Of a stretch of DNA of 64,000 nt, positions 30,217-38,695 are shown one piece after another. Numbering within the stretch: position 1 is the stretch's first letter; each line of letters begins with the position of its first letter. Source of the DNA: Streptomyces sp. BK208 (lineage in GTDB: Bacteria > Actinomycetota > Actinomycetes > Streptomycetales > Streptomycetaceae); contig NZ_SOAV01000003.1 in the NCBI RefSeq assembly GCF_004364245.1, positions 248,001 to 312,000 of the forward strand. The letters are read 5' to 3'. The notes beneath the pieces are model-generated. The model saw nothing but the letters and a program-made list of their open reading frames with translations, made no database searches and was not told the origin of the DNA. Position numbers and translations under genes: made by a program.

Positions 30217-30864
30217 TCAGGCCGGGCCCGTCTCCTGCTCCAGGCGCGCGGCGAGGGTGAGGTAGCGGGCCCGTCGGGTCACCGGGACCATGCCGCGCAC
30301 CAGGATGTACCACATCTCGGCGAGGCGGCGGGGCTGGCGGCCGGACGGTTCCAGCGTGCCGCTCACGACGCGGGTGCCGACGACGGAGCAGACGAGGGTG
30401 TGGGCGACGGAGTCCACGTCGATGTCCGGATGCACATCGGACTCCCGCACCGCGTTCAGCAGCCGGGAGGTGGCGATCTCCCGCCACTCGGTGAACGGGT
30501 GCGGCAGCGGCGGCCGTACCGGCACTCCGGCGGTGGCGAGCCGCAGCCCGGCCCGCAGCACCGGACCCTCCTCGCACAGCCGCGCCATGGCGAACGTGAG
30601 ACGCATCAGCGCCTCCAGCGAGGAGTAGCCCCGCCCGTCCAGGTCCCGCGCCAGCCGGCGCGAGGTGCGGGACTGGATCTCCATGATGGCGTGGGCGAGG
30701 TCCTCCTTCGCCGCGAAGTGGAAGTACAGGGCACCCTTGGTCACTCCGGCGTGGGCGACGATCTCGCTCAGGCTGGTCGACTCGTACCCGTGACGGTCGA
30801 ACAGGTCTGCCGCGGCGTCGACGATCGTCGCGCGTGTCTGCTCGGCGCGTGCCTGCCTCGCCAT
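30217..30864 (-). CDS. cprB: CprB, gamma-butyrolactone-receptor-like TetR regulator
   Basis: 215 aa TetR-family repressor. The HTH region contains LFDRHGYESTSLSEIV and GVTKGALYFHF, and the ligand-domain segment EGPVLRAGLRLATAG matches CprB of S. coelicolor closely, where it also sits near geosmin synthase. CprB-type receptors bind a palindromic site and respond to butyrolactone-like signals that control antibiotic production and sporulation. GGGAG precedes ATG 30864. The long upstream region (444 bp) with simple repeats may contain its own operator, which I could not pinpoint. Confidence 0.92.
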   Translation of the reverse strand: MARQARAEQTRATIVDAAADLFDRHGYESTSLSEIVAHAGVTKGALYFHFAAKEDLAHAIMEIQSRTSRRLARDLDGRGYSSLEALMRLTFAMARLCEEGPVLRAGLRLATAGVPVRPPLPHPFTEWREIATSRLLNAVRESDVHPDIDVDSVAHTLVCSVVGTRVVSGTLEPSGRQPRRLAEMWYILVRGMVPVTRRARYLTLAARLEQETGPA

Positions 30865-30979
30865 CGGCTTAACTCTCCCGGGCTGGACCCGACAGGCCGG
30901 CCGCCTGCCTTTACCCCCTGTACACGATAACTCACCGGCTAACTGCCCGTCAGATCAGCCTTCTTCGGCGAACCCGCGG

Positions 30980-31006
30980 ACGGCACAGACGGCACGGACG
31001 GCACGG
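30980..31006. repeat. 9-bp tandem repeat, three copies
   Basis: ACGGCACAG, ACGGCACGG and ACGGCACGG follow each other without gaps, 20 bp from the longer hexanucleotide repeat. Confidence 0.75.
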
Positions 31007-31026
31007 ATCTCGCGCCCGGAGTCCCG

Positions 31027-31084
31027 CCACAGCCACAGCCACAGCCACAGCCACAGCCACAGCCACAGCCACAGCCACAGCCAC
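31027..31084. repeat. Hexanucleotide microsatellite (CCACAG), 9.7 copies
   Basis: Nine exact copies of CCACAG (31027-31080) plus a four-base partial copy. Perfect arrays of this length are rare in bacterial intergenic DNA and are likely to change copy number by slippage. Confidence 0.9.
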
Positions 31085-31308
31085 CGGCATACCGCCCGGG
31101 ATTCCGCTTCGGCCCGCTTTCGCCGACCGGTTCATCACGATGCGGCACCGACAACTGACAGCGCATCCCTGGTCACTTGACTGTCAGCGGTCACACACGG
31201 TTTGCTCCGGCCAGGCGAGTTTCACCCGGTTGACGCACTGACCCGCGGCTCCGGGCCGGCTCGTCCCGTTCCTCCTGCTCGGCCGCACAGCGAGGTGCCC
31301 CCGCCCCC

Positions 31309-32325
31309 ATGAGTACAGCTCCCCCGCCCACCCACTCCCCCGGCCCCTTGCGCATCGCGGCCCTCGCCGCCGCCGTCTGTCTGCTGGCGGCCGGCTGCTC
31401 CGCCCTCGGCGGGGACGAGGACGGTTCTTCGGCGGGGGACGCCGCGAGCGGGCCGGGCGGCGACCGGATGAAGATCGTCATGGTCACCCACGGCGGTGAG
31501 GGCGACGCCTTCTGGGACCGGGTGCGCAAGGGCGCCGAGGCGGCGGCCGCCAAGGACGGCGTCGACCTGACCTACGCCGGTGACGCCGACACCGCCGACC
31601 AGGCCGACCTGGTGCGGGACGCCGTCCGGGACGAGGTCGACGGCATCGCCGTGACCCTGGCCAAACCGCAGGCGATGAAGGCGCCGGTCGCCGAGGCCGA
31701 GGCCGCCGGGATCCCCGTGGTCGGTCTCAACTCCGGCATCGACGCCTGGCGTTCGACGGGGCTCCTGGAGTACTTCGGACAGGACGAGAGCGTCGCGGGC
31801 CGGGCCGTCGGTGAGAAGCTCAACGCCCTCAAGGCCAAGCACGCCCTGTGCGTCATCCACGAGCGCGGCAACGTCGCCCTGGAGGCCCGCTGCGCCGGCG
31901 TGAAGAAGACCTTCCGGGGCGAGACCGAGATGCTCTACGTCGAGGGCACCGACATGAAGGCGGTCGGCGCGGCCGTCACGGCGCGGCTGCGGCAGGACAC
32001 CGCCATCGACGAAGTCGTCATGAACGGCGCGGCGTTCGCCCTCACCGCGGTCGAGTCCGTCGACGAGGCGGGCAGCAGGGCGCACGTCGCCACGTTCGAC
32101 CTCGACGACGACCTGGTGGCCGCCGTCAAACGCGGGGACGTCCAGTTCGCGGTGGACCAGCAGCCCTATCTGCAGGGCTATCTCGCCGTGGACGCGCTGT
32201 GGCTGTACCGCACCAACGGCAACGTCAGCGGCGGCGGGGTGTCCCCCGTGCTGACCGGCCCCGCGTTCGTGACCCGGACGAACGCCGACTCGGTCGCGAA
32301 GTTCGCCGCGGGCGGCACCCGGTGA
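31309..32325 (+). CDS. Orphan periplasmic-binding-type sugar-binding lipoprotein
   Basis: 338 aa. Signal peptide with lipobox LLAAGC, then a type I periplasmic-binding fold of the ribose/LacI kind: KIVMVTHGGEGDAFWDRVRKG, DGIAVTLAKPQAMKAPV, GIPVVGLNSG and QFAVDQQPYLQGYLAVDAL. No transporter ATPase or permease is nearby. The next genes in the same direction are a conservon starting 72 nt away, so this lipoprotein may present a ligand to the conservon kinase. That is inference. ATG 31309 follows a GAGGTG-containing leader. Confidence 0.82.
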   Translation: MSTAPPPTHSPGPLRIAALAAAVCLLAAGCSALGGDEDGSSAGDAASGPGGDRMKIVMVTHGGEGDAFWDRVRKGAEAAAAKDGVDLTYAGDADTADQADLVRDAVRDEVDGIAVTLAKPQAMKAPVAEAEAAGIPVVGLNSGIDAWRSTGLLEYFGQDESVAGRAVGEKLNALKAKHALCVIHERGNVALEARCAGVKKTFRGETEMLYVEGTDMKAVGAAVTARLRQDTAIDEVVMNGAAFALTAVESVDEAGSRAHVATFDLDDDLVAAVKRGDVQFAVDQQPYLQGYLAVDALWLYRTNGNVSGGGVSPVLTGPAFVTRTNADSVAKFAAGGTR

Positions 32326-32396
32326 CCGGGCGGTCCCGCGGCCGCCGTCACCTCCGCGTCCCCGCCCTTCCCGCCCACTGACCGCCTAGGACGACG

Positions 32397-34862
32397 ATGT
32401 CTGCACGCACCACAGGCACGACGCGGAGGACGCGCGCCCGGCGTCGCCTGGGCTCCATACGCCTGTCCCTGATCCTCCTGGCCCTGGTGCCCGGCGTCAC
32501 CCTCGCGACCGTGTGGGGCGTCACGACGATCCAGATGTTCTCCGAGGGCCTGCGGCTGCGTGCGCAGACCCAGCTGAGCCGCGACACCGGCGCCATGGGC
32601 ACCGAGACGGCCCTCGCCCTGCAGCGGGAACGCAGCCTGTCCGCGGCCCTGCTGGCCGACCCGGGCGGCGACCGGACGGAACTGGACGCGCAGCGCAAGA
32701 AGGCGGACGAGGCGATCGCCCAGCTGGTGAGCCAGTCCGACGCGATCGAGAGCGCGCCCGACCGCATCTCGGACCGGCTGTACTCGGTCCTCGGCTCGGT
32801 GGGCAGCCTGGAGTACTACCGCGACCAGGTGGACGACCCCAGCGACATCACCGCCGAGCAGGCGCTCGACCAGTACACCGCGATCGTCGACGAGCAGATC
32901 CACGCCTTCCAGGAGCTGTCCCAGGTCGACGACGGCGACCTCACCTCGCAGGCGGGTCCGCTGGTCGCCCTCGAACACGCCGCCGAGCTGGTCTCCCAGG
33001 AGGACGCCCGGCTCACCCTGGCCTGGCCGTCGGACCGGATGGACGAGACGGAGTGGGAGCAGTTCGCCATGCTGGTCCACACCCGGCGCTGGCTGATCCG
33101 GGACCAGATCCTCCCCTCGCTCGACGGCAGCGCCAAGACCGAGACCGAGCGCATCCTGGCGGGCCCGGAATGGAAGACCCTGCAGAGCGTCGAGGACCAG
33201 GTGCTCGCGGCCCGTACGGCGGACGGCGAGGACCGCATCGACCTGCCGGACGACCTGCGGCAGCGGTGGACCCCCGCCATGGAGGGGGTCACCGAGCAGT
33301 ACGGGCGGCTGATCCGGCAGCAGACGGGCGGGCTCCTCGACCGCAGCGCCGACGACGCACGCGCCCTGCTGATCAAGGCCGCATCCCTCAGCGCGGGCGG
33401 GCTGCTCGCGCTGCTGCTCTGCATCGTCATGTCCTGGCGCATCACCCGCTCGCTGTCCCGGCGGCTGCGCGGTCTGCGGCTGGCCACCCTGAGCCTGGCC
33501 GAGGAGCGGCTGCCCGACGTGGTGGCCCGGCTGGAGCGCGGCGAGAAGGTCGACGTGGAGTCGGCCACCCCGCCGCTGGACTACGGCCGGGACGAACTCG
33601 GCCAGGTGGCACAGGCGTTCAACACGGCGCAGCGCACCGCCGTGCACACCGCCGTCGAACTCGCCGACACCCGGCGCGGGTTCCAGAAGGTGATCCTGGG
33701 CATCGCCCGGCAGAGCCAGAACCTCGTCAACATGCAGTTGGGCAAGCTGGACGCGCTGGAGCGCGAGCACACCGACCCGGACATCCTCAAGGGCCTGTAC
33801 GAGCTGGACTCCACGGCCAGTCAGCTGCGCCGCTACGAGGAGAACCTCGTCATCATCAGCGGTGAGCAGCCCCGGCGCACGTGGCGCGAGCCGGTGTCGC
33901 TGGTGGACATCCTGCGCAGCGCCGTCGGTGAGGTCGCCGAGTACCAGCGGGTGGAGCTGCACGCCGACGAGGAGGTGGCCCTCGCCCCGCCCGCGGTGGC
34001 CGACGTGATCCACCTGCTGGCCGAGCTGATCGACAACGCGACCGCGTACTCCCCCGCGCCCAACCCGGTCGGGGTGCGGGCGGCGCTGGTGGCCAAGGGC
34101 CTGGCCGTCGAGATCGAGGACCGCGGGCTGGGGCTGTCCGAGGAGGACTACGCCTCGTTCAACGCCCAGTTGGCGGTGGCTCCGCAGTTCGACGTGGTGG
34201 CCCTCGCCGACGACCTGCGGCTCGGCATGTTCGTCGTCGCCCGCCTGGCGCACCGGCACGGCATCACCGTCACCCTGCGCCCCTCCCCGTACGGCGGGAC
34301 CACGGCGATCGTGCTGATCCCGCACGACATCGTGGTGCGCGAGGCGGTCGACGGGGCCGACGGCACCGGTGTCCCGCCGGGCGGCGCGCAGGCCTCCCGG
34401 GCCTCCGGGGGCACGGCATCCCCCGCCTCGGGCCCGGCCGGCGGCGAACAGCCCGTACGGTCCTCCCGTCCGGCGCCGCCGGCCCGGTCAGCGATCGCGG
34501 CAGGGGCCTCCGGGGGCTCGCGCGACGGCTCGCCCGGCCGCTCCCCCGACGGGCACGGTGGCCTGGCGCCGCTGCCCCGCCGGGTGCCGCAGACCAGCCT
34601 CGCCGCCGAGCTGCGCGACGAGGACCCCGGCCGCCGGGAGGGCCCGGACGACGGACCCGGGGACTACGCCGACTTCACGGCCGAGCGCGCCGCGTCGTCC
34701 CTCGCCGGTTTCCAGCGCGGCACGCTGCGCGCCCAGAGCGACGACGGCCCGGACGCCGCAGACACCCGCACCGACACCGACACCGACGGGCGCGCGGTCC
34801 CGTCCGCCGGCCCCTCGACTCCCACCGCCGACCGCCGACCGCCGACGAAGGACACGCGATGA
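32397..34862 (+). CDS. cvnA: CvnA, nitrate-sensor-domain histidine-kinase-like conservon protein
   Basis: 821 aa. One membrane segment (about 23-45), an extracellular NIT (nitrate/nitrite-sensing) domain (about 48-315), a second membrane segment (about 322-345), HAMP, and a C-terminal ATPase with LAELIDNATAYSP and DRGLGLS. A long Pro/Ser/Gly-rich tail follows. The dimerisation helix reads LYELDSTASQLRRYEEN where relatives have LDHxxTRxRRxxEN, so the usual His is a Ser and autophosphorylation is doubtful. Conservons couple such a sensor to a roadblock protein, a DUF742 protein and a small GTPase. Ends ATGA-overlapping cvnB. Confidence 0.88.
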   Translation: MSARTTGTTRRTRARRRLGSIRLSLILLALVPGVTLATVWGVTTIQMFSEGLRLRAQTQLSRDTGAMGTETALALQRERSLSAALLADPGGDRTELDAQRKKADEAIAQLVSQSDAIESAPDRISDRLYSVLGSVGSLEYYRDQVDDPSDITAEQALDQYTAIVDEQIHAFQELSQVDDGDLTSQAGPLVALEHAAELVSQEDARLTLAWPSDRMDETEWEQFAMLVHTRRWLIRDQILPSLDGSAKTETERILAGPEWKTLQSVEDQVLAARTADGEDRIDLPDDLRQRWTPAMEGVTEQYGRLIRQQTGGLLDRSADDARALLIKAASLSAGGLLALLLCIVMSWRITRSLSRRLRGLRLATLSLAEERLPDVVARLERGEKVDVESATPPLDYGRDELGQVAQAFNTAQRTAVHTAVELADTRRGFQKVILGIARQSQNLVNMQLGKLDALEREHTDPDILKGLYELDSTASQLRRYEENLVIISGEQPRRTWREPVSLVDILRSAVGEVAEYQRVELHADEEVALAPPAVADVIHLLAELIDNATAYSPAPNPVGVRAALVAKGLAVEIEDRGLGLSEEDYASFNAQLAVAPQFDVVALADDLRLGMFVVARLAHRHGITVTLRPSPYGGTTAIVLIPHDIVVREAVDGADGTGVPPGGAQASRASGGTASPASGPAGGEQPVRSSRPAPPARSAIAAGASGGSRDGSPGRSPDGHGGLAPLPRRVPQTSLAAELRDEDPGRREGPDDGPGDYADFTAERAASSLAGFQRGTLRAQSDDGPDAADTRTDTDTDGRAVPSAGPSTPTADRRPPTKDTR

Positions 34863-35278
34863 CCCGACCCTCCCCCGCCACGCACACCGAGCTGGACCAG
34901 TTGCTCACCGGACTCGTGGAGCGGGTCGCCGAGGTGAACCAGGCCGTGGTGCTCTCCGAGGACGGACTGGTCGTCAGCAAGTCCACCGGCTTCCTGCGGG
35001 ACGACGCCGAGCGGCTCGCGGCGACCGCGTCGGGCCTGATGAGCCTCAGCAAGGGCGTCAGCATGGACTTCCGGGGCGGCCCGGTGCGCCAGGCGCTCAT
35101 CGAGATGGCCAACAGCTACCTGATACTCACCTCCGCGGGCCCCGGCGCGCACCTGGTGGTGCTGACCGGTCCGAACGCCGACGTCGGCGTGGTGGCGTAC
35201 CAGATGAACATGCTGGTGAAGAAGATCGGCGAGCACCTGAGCGCGGCACCGCGGGCCACCGCCGGCCCCGGCGAGTGA
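34859..35278 (+). CDS. cvnB: CvnB, roadblock/LC7-domain protein
   Basis: 139 aa, a single roadblock/LC7 domain (ELDQLLTGLVERV, AVVLSEDGLVVSKSTG, SAGPGAHLVVLTG). In conservons this protein forms a membrane-associated complex with the sensor and GTPase, much like MglB with MglA. The ATG overlaps the cvnA stop by 4 nt (ATGA), indicating tight translational coupling. No unusual residues noted. Confidence 0.92.
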   Translation: MTRPSPATHTELDQLLTGLVERVAEVNQAVVLSEDGLVVSKSTGFLRDDAERLAATASGLMSLSKGVSMDFRGGPVRQALIEMANSYLILTSAGPGAHLVVLTGPNADVGVVAYQMNMLVKKIGEHLSAAPRATAGPGE

Positions 35279-35279
35279 C

Positions 35280-35639
35280 GTGACCGGAGGCGACGCGGCG
35301 GGCCGGCTCGTGCGGCCGTTCACGCTGACCGGCGGCCGGACCCGGCCCAGCCGCGCCGACTTCACCCTCATCACGACGGTGACCGCCGTCCACCCACAGC
35401 CCACCCGGGCGGCGCGGCCGCAGCCCGAGCACCTGCGGATCCTGCGGCTGTGCGCCGAGCCGGTGGCCGTGGCGGAGATCGCGGCCCGTCTCGACCTGCC
35501 GGTGAGCGTGGTCGTCATCCTGCTCTCGGATCTGCTGGAGGCCGGCCGGATCACCGCCCGGCCGCCGCACGTCGTCTCCCGTGCCTCCGAGGACCTGGAC
35601 CTGCTGCAGAAAGTGAGGGACGGCCTTGGCCGGCTCTGA
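35280..35639 (+). CDS. cvnC: CvnC, DUF742 protein
   Basis: 119 aa DUF742 protein with RLVRPFTLTGGRTRP near the start and a winged-helix-like C-terminal half (EPVAVAEIAARLDLPVSVVV, LLEAGRI). GTG 35280 begins one base after the cvnB stop. The family is always found in conservons; a regulatory or adaptor role is assumed but the biochemistry is not settled. Its last 14 nt overlap the start of cvnD. Confidence 0.9.
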   Translation: MTGGDAAGRLVRPFTLTGGRTRPSRADFTLITTVTAVHPQPTRAARPQPEHLRILRLCAEPVAVAEIAARLDLPVSVVVILLSDLLEAGRITARPPHVVSRASEDLDLLQKVRDGLGRL

Positions 35640-36282
35640 GCGCGTCGCCGAGACCACCGCGGCTGCCGAGAACACCGCGGCTGCCGAGATCACCGCGGCC
35701 GCCGCGGCGCCCGCACGCTCCACCGCGCCCGACGCGGTGAAGATCCTGATCGCGGGCGGTTTCGGGGTCGGCAAGACCACCATGGTCGGGTCGGTCAGCG
35801 AGATCGCCCCGCTGCGCACCGAGGAACCGCTCACCGAGGCGGGCCTGGACGTCGACGACCTGGCCGGCATCGAGGAGAAGCGGGCCACGACCGTGGCGCT
35901 GGACTTCGGCCGGATCTCCATCGGCCGGGACCTGGTGCTGTACCTGTTCGGCACGCCAGGTCAGCAGCGGTTCTGGTTCATGTGGAACGACCTGGCGATC
36001 GGGGCGCTCGGCGCGGTCGTCCTGGTGGACGTCCGGCGGCCGGAGTCGAGTTTCGCCGCCGTCGACTTCTTCGAGCGGCGGCGCATTCCGTTCGTCGTCG
36101 CCGTGAACGGCTTCCACGGCCGGCACCCGTACCCGGCGGCGGAGATCCGCGAGGCCCTCGCGCTGCCGGAGCACGTGCAGGTGCTGCTGTGCGACGCGCG
36201 GGAGCGGACCTCCAGCCGGGACGTCCTCATCGCCCTGATCGACCAGTTGATCGACGCCGCGGCCGGTGCCGCGGCGTCGTGA
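35626..36282 (+). CDS. cvnD: CvnD, small Ras-like GTPase
   Basis: 218 aa MglA/Ras-like GTPase. P-loop GGFGVGKT (44-51) and FGTPGQQRFW (G3 with Gln) are intact; the NKxD position reads AVNGF, as is usual for this family. An Ala/Glu/Thr-rich N-terminal tail of about 34 residues precedes it. The TTG start at 35626 lies inside cvnC and is supported by GAGGGA 7 nt upstream. The GTPase is thought to switch the conservon output. It ends 12 nt from the convergent osmoprotectant-binding gene. Confidence 0.9.
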   Translation: MAGSERVAETTAAAENTAAAEITAAAAAPARSTAPDAVKILIAGGFGVGKTTMVGSVSEIAPLRTEEPLTEAGLDVDDLAGIEEKRATTVALDFGRISIGRDLVLYLFGTPGQQRFWFMWNDLAIGALGAVVLVDVRRPESSFAAVDFFERRRIPFVVAVNGFHGRHPYPAAEIREALALPEHVQVLLCDARERTSSRDVLIALIDQLIDAAAGAAAS

Positions 36283-36294
36283 CGCCGGCCTCGG

Positions 36295-37257
36295 TCAGCC
36301 GAGGCCCGCGGACTTCAGCCACTCCTTGGCCACGTCCAGCGGGTCCTTCTTGTCCAGCTGGACCTTCGCGTCCAGGTCGAGGAGCGTCTTGGTGTCCAGC
36401 TTGGCGGAGACCGCGTTGAGCGTGGCCACGCCGTCCTTGGACAGTCCGTCCTTGGCGACCAGCGGGGTGACGTTCGCGTGGCCGAAGAGGTTCTCCGGGT
36501 CCTTCAGGACGACGAGCTTCTCCTTGATGATCGTCGGGTCGGTGGTGAAGACGTCCGCGGCCTGCACGGTGTTCTTCGTCAGCGCCGACTGGGTCAGCGG
36601 GCCGCCCGCGTCGAGCGCCTTGAACGACTTGAACTTCAGCCCGTACACCGACTCCAGGCCCTTGAGGCCCTGCTGCCGGGTCTGGAACTCGGGCGAGCCG
36701 CCGATCACCAGGTCCGGTGCGGCCTCCTTGAGGTCGGCGAGGGTCGACTCGGCGGTGAGGCCGTGCTTCTTCGCCGTCTCGGCGTTGACGGTGACCGAGT
36801 CCTTGTTCTCGGCCGGCGACGACTCCAGCAGCGTCAGCTTCTTGTCCAGCTTCGCCTTCGCCGCCTCGTTCACCGCCTCGGCGGACTTCTGCACGGCCTT
36901 CGGGTCGAGGTAGGCCAGCAGTGAGCCGTTGTACTCCGGCAGCACCGTGACGGAGCCGTTCTTCATCAGGCCGTAGGTCGTCTCGCGGCTGCCTATGTTG
37001 TGCTTGTAGGAGACCTTGAGACCCTTGGCCTTGAGCGCCTCCCCGTAGATGTCGGCGAGGAGGGTGCTCTCGGCGAAGTTGTTGGAGCCGACGACGACGG
37101 TGCCGGCCTCCGCCTTGTCACCCGCCAGCGGATTGTCGGACGTGTCGTCGGAGTCGGAGGAACAGCCCGCGAGCAGCGCCGCCGCGGCGGCGAGCGCGAC
37201 GGCCGCCGCGCCGGTGTGCCTCGTTCTGGACCTGCTGCTCTTGGCGGTGAAAGTCAT
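36295..37257 (-). CDS. Glycine betaine/quaternary amine ABC transporter binding lipoprotein (OpuCC/OsmF type)
   Basis: 320 aa. Lipobox LLAGC after a short signal peptide, then GTVVVGSNNFAESTLLADIYGE and NGSVTVLPEYNGSLLAYLDP, typical of OpuAC/ProX-like binding proteins for betaine, choline or related compatible solutes. ATG 37257 (MTFTAKSS) gives a normal-length signal peptide; a longer in-frame ATG at 37335 overlaps the permease stop (ATGA) and would add 26 residues. Last gene of the leftward importer operon. Confidence 0.87.
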   Translation of the reverse strand: MTFTAKSSRSRTRHTGAAAVALAAAAALLAGCSSDSDDTSDNPLAGDKAEAGTVVVGSNNFAESTLLADIYGEALKAKGLKVSYKHNIGSRETTYGLMKNGSVTVLPEYNGSLLAYLDPKAVQKSAEAVNEAAKAKLDKKLTLLESSPAENKDSVTVNAETAKKHGLTAESTLADLKEAAPDLVIGGSPEFQTRQQGLKGLESVYGLKFKSFKALDAGGPLTQSALTKNTVQAADVFTTDPTIIKEKLVVLKDPENLFGHANVTPLVAKDGLSKDGVATLNAVSAKLDTKTLLDLDAKVQLDKKDPLDVAKEWLKSAGLG

Positions 37258-37331
37258 CCGTCGATCCAAACGAGCCACTTGCCGGTCAGTCAAGAACGGC
37301 CTGGTTACGGTTTTCCCGCCGCCGTGCGCCG

Positions 37332-37997
37332 TCATCGCCTGCGCACCCCCGGGGACACCGCGAACCGCCCGGCGGCCCAGAAGAGCGCGAGGGTGACGAG
37401 TGCGAGGACGGCGACGAGTGCGGCGCCGCCGACGACCTTCTCGTAGTCGCGCTGGTAGAGCCCGTCGATGATGTACCGGCCGAGCCCGCCGAGACTGACG
37501 TACGCGGCGATGGTCGCCGTCGACACGACCTGGATGGCGGCCGAGCGCAGCCCGCTGAGGACCAGCGGGAGGGCGACGGGCAGTTCGACCCGGAAGAGGA
37601 TGCCGGTCTCGTGCATGCCCATGCCCCGCGCGGCGTCCACCGGGGAGGGGTCGACGGAGCGGACGGCCTCGTAGGTGGTGACCAGGATCGGCGGGATCGC
37701 GAGGACGACCAGCGGGATCATCACGGGCAGCAGACCGATACCGACGACGACGGCGATCAGCACCAGCAGGCCGAAGCTGGGCAGGGCGCGGGCGGCGGTG
37801 GCGACGAAGGCGACGGCGTTGCCACCGCGTCCGGTGTGCCCGGTCAGCAGACCGACGGGCAGCCCGATCGCGGCGGCGAGACCGAGGGCCATCAGCGTGT
37901 ACTGGACGTGCTCCACGAGGCGCGTGGGGATGCCGTCGTAGCCGTGCCAGTGGGCGCTGTCGCTGAAGAAGGCGTTGACGAAGTTCAGGACGTTCAC
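37332..37997 (-). CDS. Quaternary amine ABC transporter permease (OpuCB/CD type)
   Basis: 221 aa with about six membrane segments and the family-typical TAARALPSFGLLVLI and SLGGLGRYIIDGL. GTG 37997 overlaps the stop of the other permease by 4 nt and has AGGAGG 10 nt upstream. The N-terminus is short. One of two permeases of the osmoprotectant importer; they are usually heterodimeric. Confidence 0.87.
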   Translation of the reverse strand: MNVLNFVNAFFSDSAHWHGYDGIPTRLVEHVQYTLMALGLAAAIGLPVGLLTGHTGRGGNAVAFVATAARALPSFGLLVLIAVVVGIGLLPVMIPLVVLAIPPILVTTYEAVRSVDPSPVDAARGMGMHETGILFRVELPVALPLVLSGLRSAAIQVVSTATIAAYVSLGGLGRYIIDGLYQRDYEKVVGGAALVAVLALVTLALFWAAGRFAVSPGVRRR

Positions 37998-38695
37998 CGG
38001 GCGGACGCCTCCTGGGGCTCGGGCCGCGCGGCGGCCTCCTTCGGGCGTTGCCGCCTGCCCCGCGGCATCCACGGGGTCAGCAGGTTCCGGGCCAGGACGA
38101 GGACCGCGTCGCACAGGATGGCCAGGACGGCGGTGGTGAGGACGGAGTTCACCGCCAGCTCGGGCCGGCCGTACTTCTGGGCGTCCGCGAGGAGGTTGCC
38201 GAGGGCGCCCTGGTTGCCGATGAGGGCGCCGACGCTGACCAGGGAGATGCTGGACGCGACGGCCACCCGCAGACCGGCCAGGATGGCGGGCACCGCGATC
38301 GGCAACTGCACCTGCAGATAGCGGCGCAGCGGCCCGAAGCCCATGGCGGTGGACGCGGCCAGCGTCTCCTCGGGCACCGACCGCACGCCGTCGACGATCG
38401 CCGGGACGAGTACCACCAGGCTGTACACGGCCAGCGGGATCATCACGGTCAGCTCGGTCTGGCCGGTGTAGTCGATGAGGACGACGAAGACGGCCAGCGA
38501 GGGGATGGCGTAGAACACGGTCGTCACGCCGAGCACGGGCGGGTACAGCCAGCGGAAGCGCACGCAGAGCTGGGCGAGGGGCAGCGCGGCGAGCAGGCCC
38601 GCCAGGACCGGCAGCAGCGCCTCGCGCAGGTGCAGCCCGATCAGGCCGAGCCAGGTGTTGTCGAGGTCGCTCGGGATGTCGAAGAAGCCGTTCAC
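37994..38695 (-). CDS. Quaternary amine ABC transporter permease (OpuCD/CB type)
   Basis: 233 aa permease with HLREALLPVLAGLLAALPLAQL, VFYAIPSLAVFVVL and SLVSVGALIGNQGALG. A charged C-terminal tail of about 25 residues follows the last segment. GTG 38695 overlaps the ATPase stop by 4 nt and its own stop overlaps the next permease start, so the whole importer is translationally coupled. Confidence 0.87.
   Translation of the reverse strand: MNGFFDIPSDLDNTWLGLIGLHLREALLPVLAGLLAALPLAQLCVRFRWLYPPVLGVTTVFYAIPSLAVFVVLIDYTGQTELTVMIPLAVYSLVVLVPAIVDGVRSVPEETLAASTAMGFGPLRRYLQVQLPIAVPAILAGLRVAVASSISLVSVGALIGNQGALGNLLADAQKYGRPELAVNSVLTTAVLAILCDAVLVLARNLLTPWMPRGRRQRPKEAAARPEPQEASAR

Larger units (their letters stand above)
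30865..31308. other. Divergent intergenic region with microsatellites
   Basis: 444 bases between cprB and the sugar-binding lipoprotein gene, without a credible gene. It contains a 9-bp x3 repeat (30980-31006), a 6-bp x9.7 repeat (31027-31084) and a split inverted repeat (CTGACAG/CTGTCAG near 31155-31190). Promoters for both flanking genes must be here. Confidence 0.6.

Noticed and set aside
30939..31166. Leftward ORF with a long alternating Gly-Cys stretch, resembling a Cys-rich peptide precursor
   Set aside because: The stretch comes only from the CCACAG microsatellite read in one frame; no ribosome site or conserved flanks, and the same array gives Val-Ala repeats in another frame.
32178..34325. 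Long antisense ORF opposite cvnA
   Set aside because: cvnA has complete domains and overlapping operon partners; the antisense frame has none.
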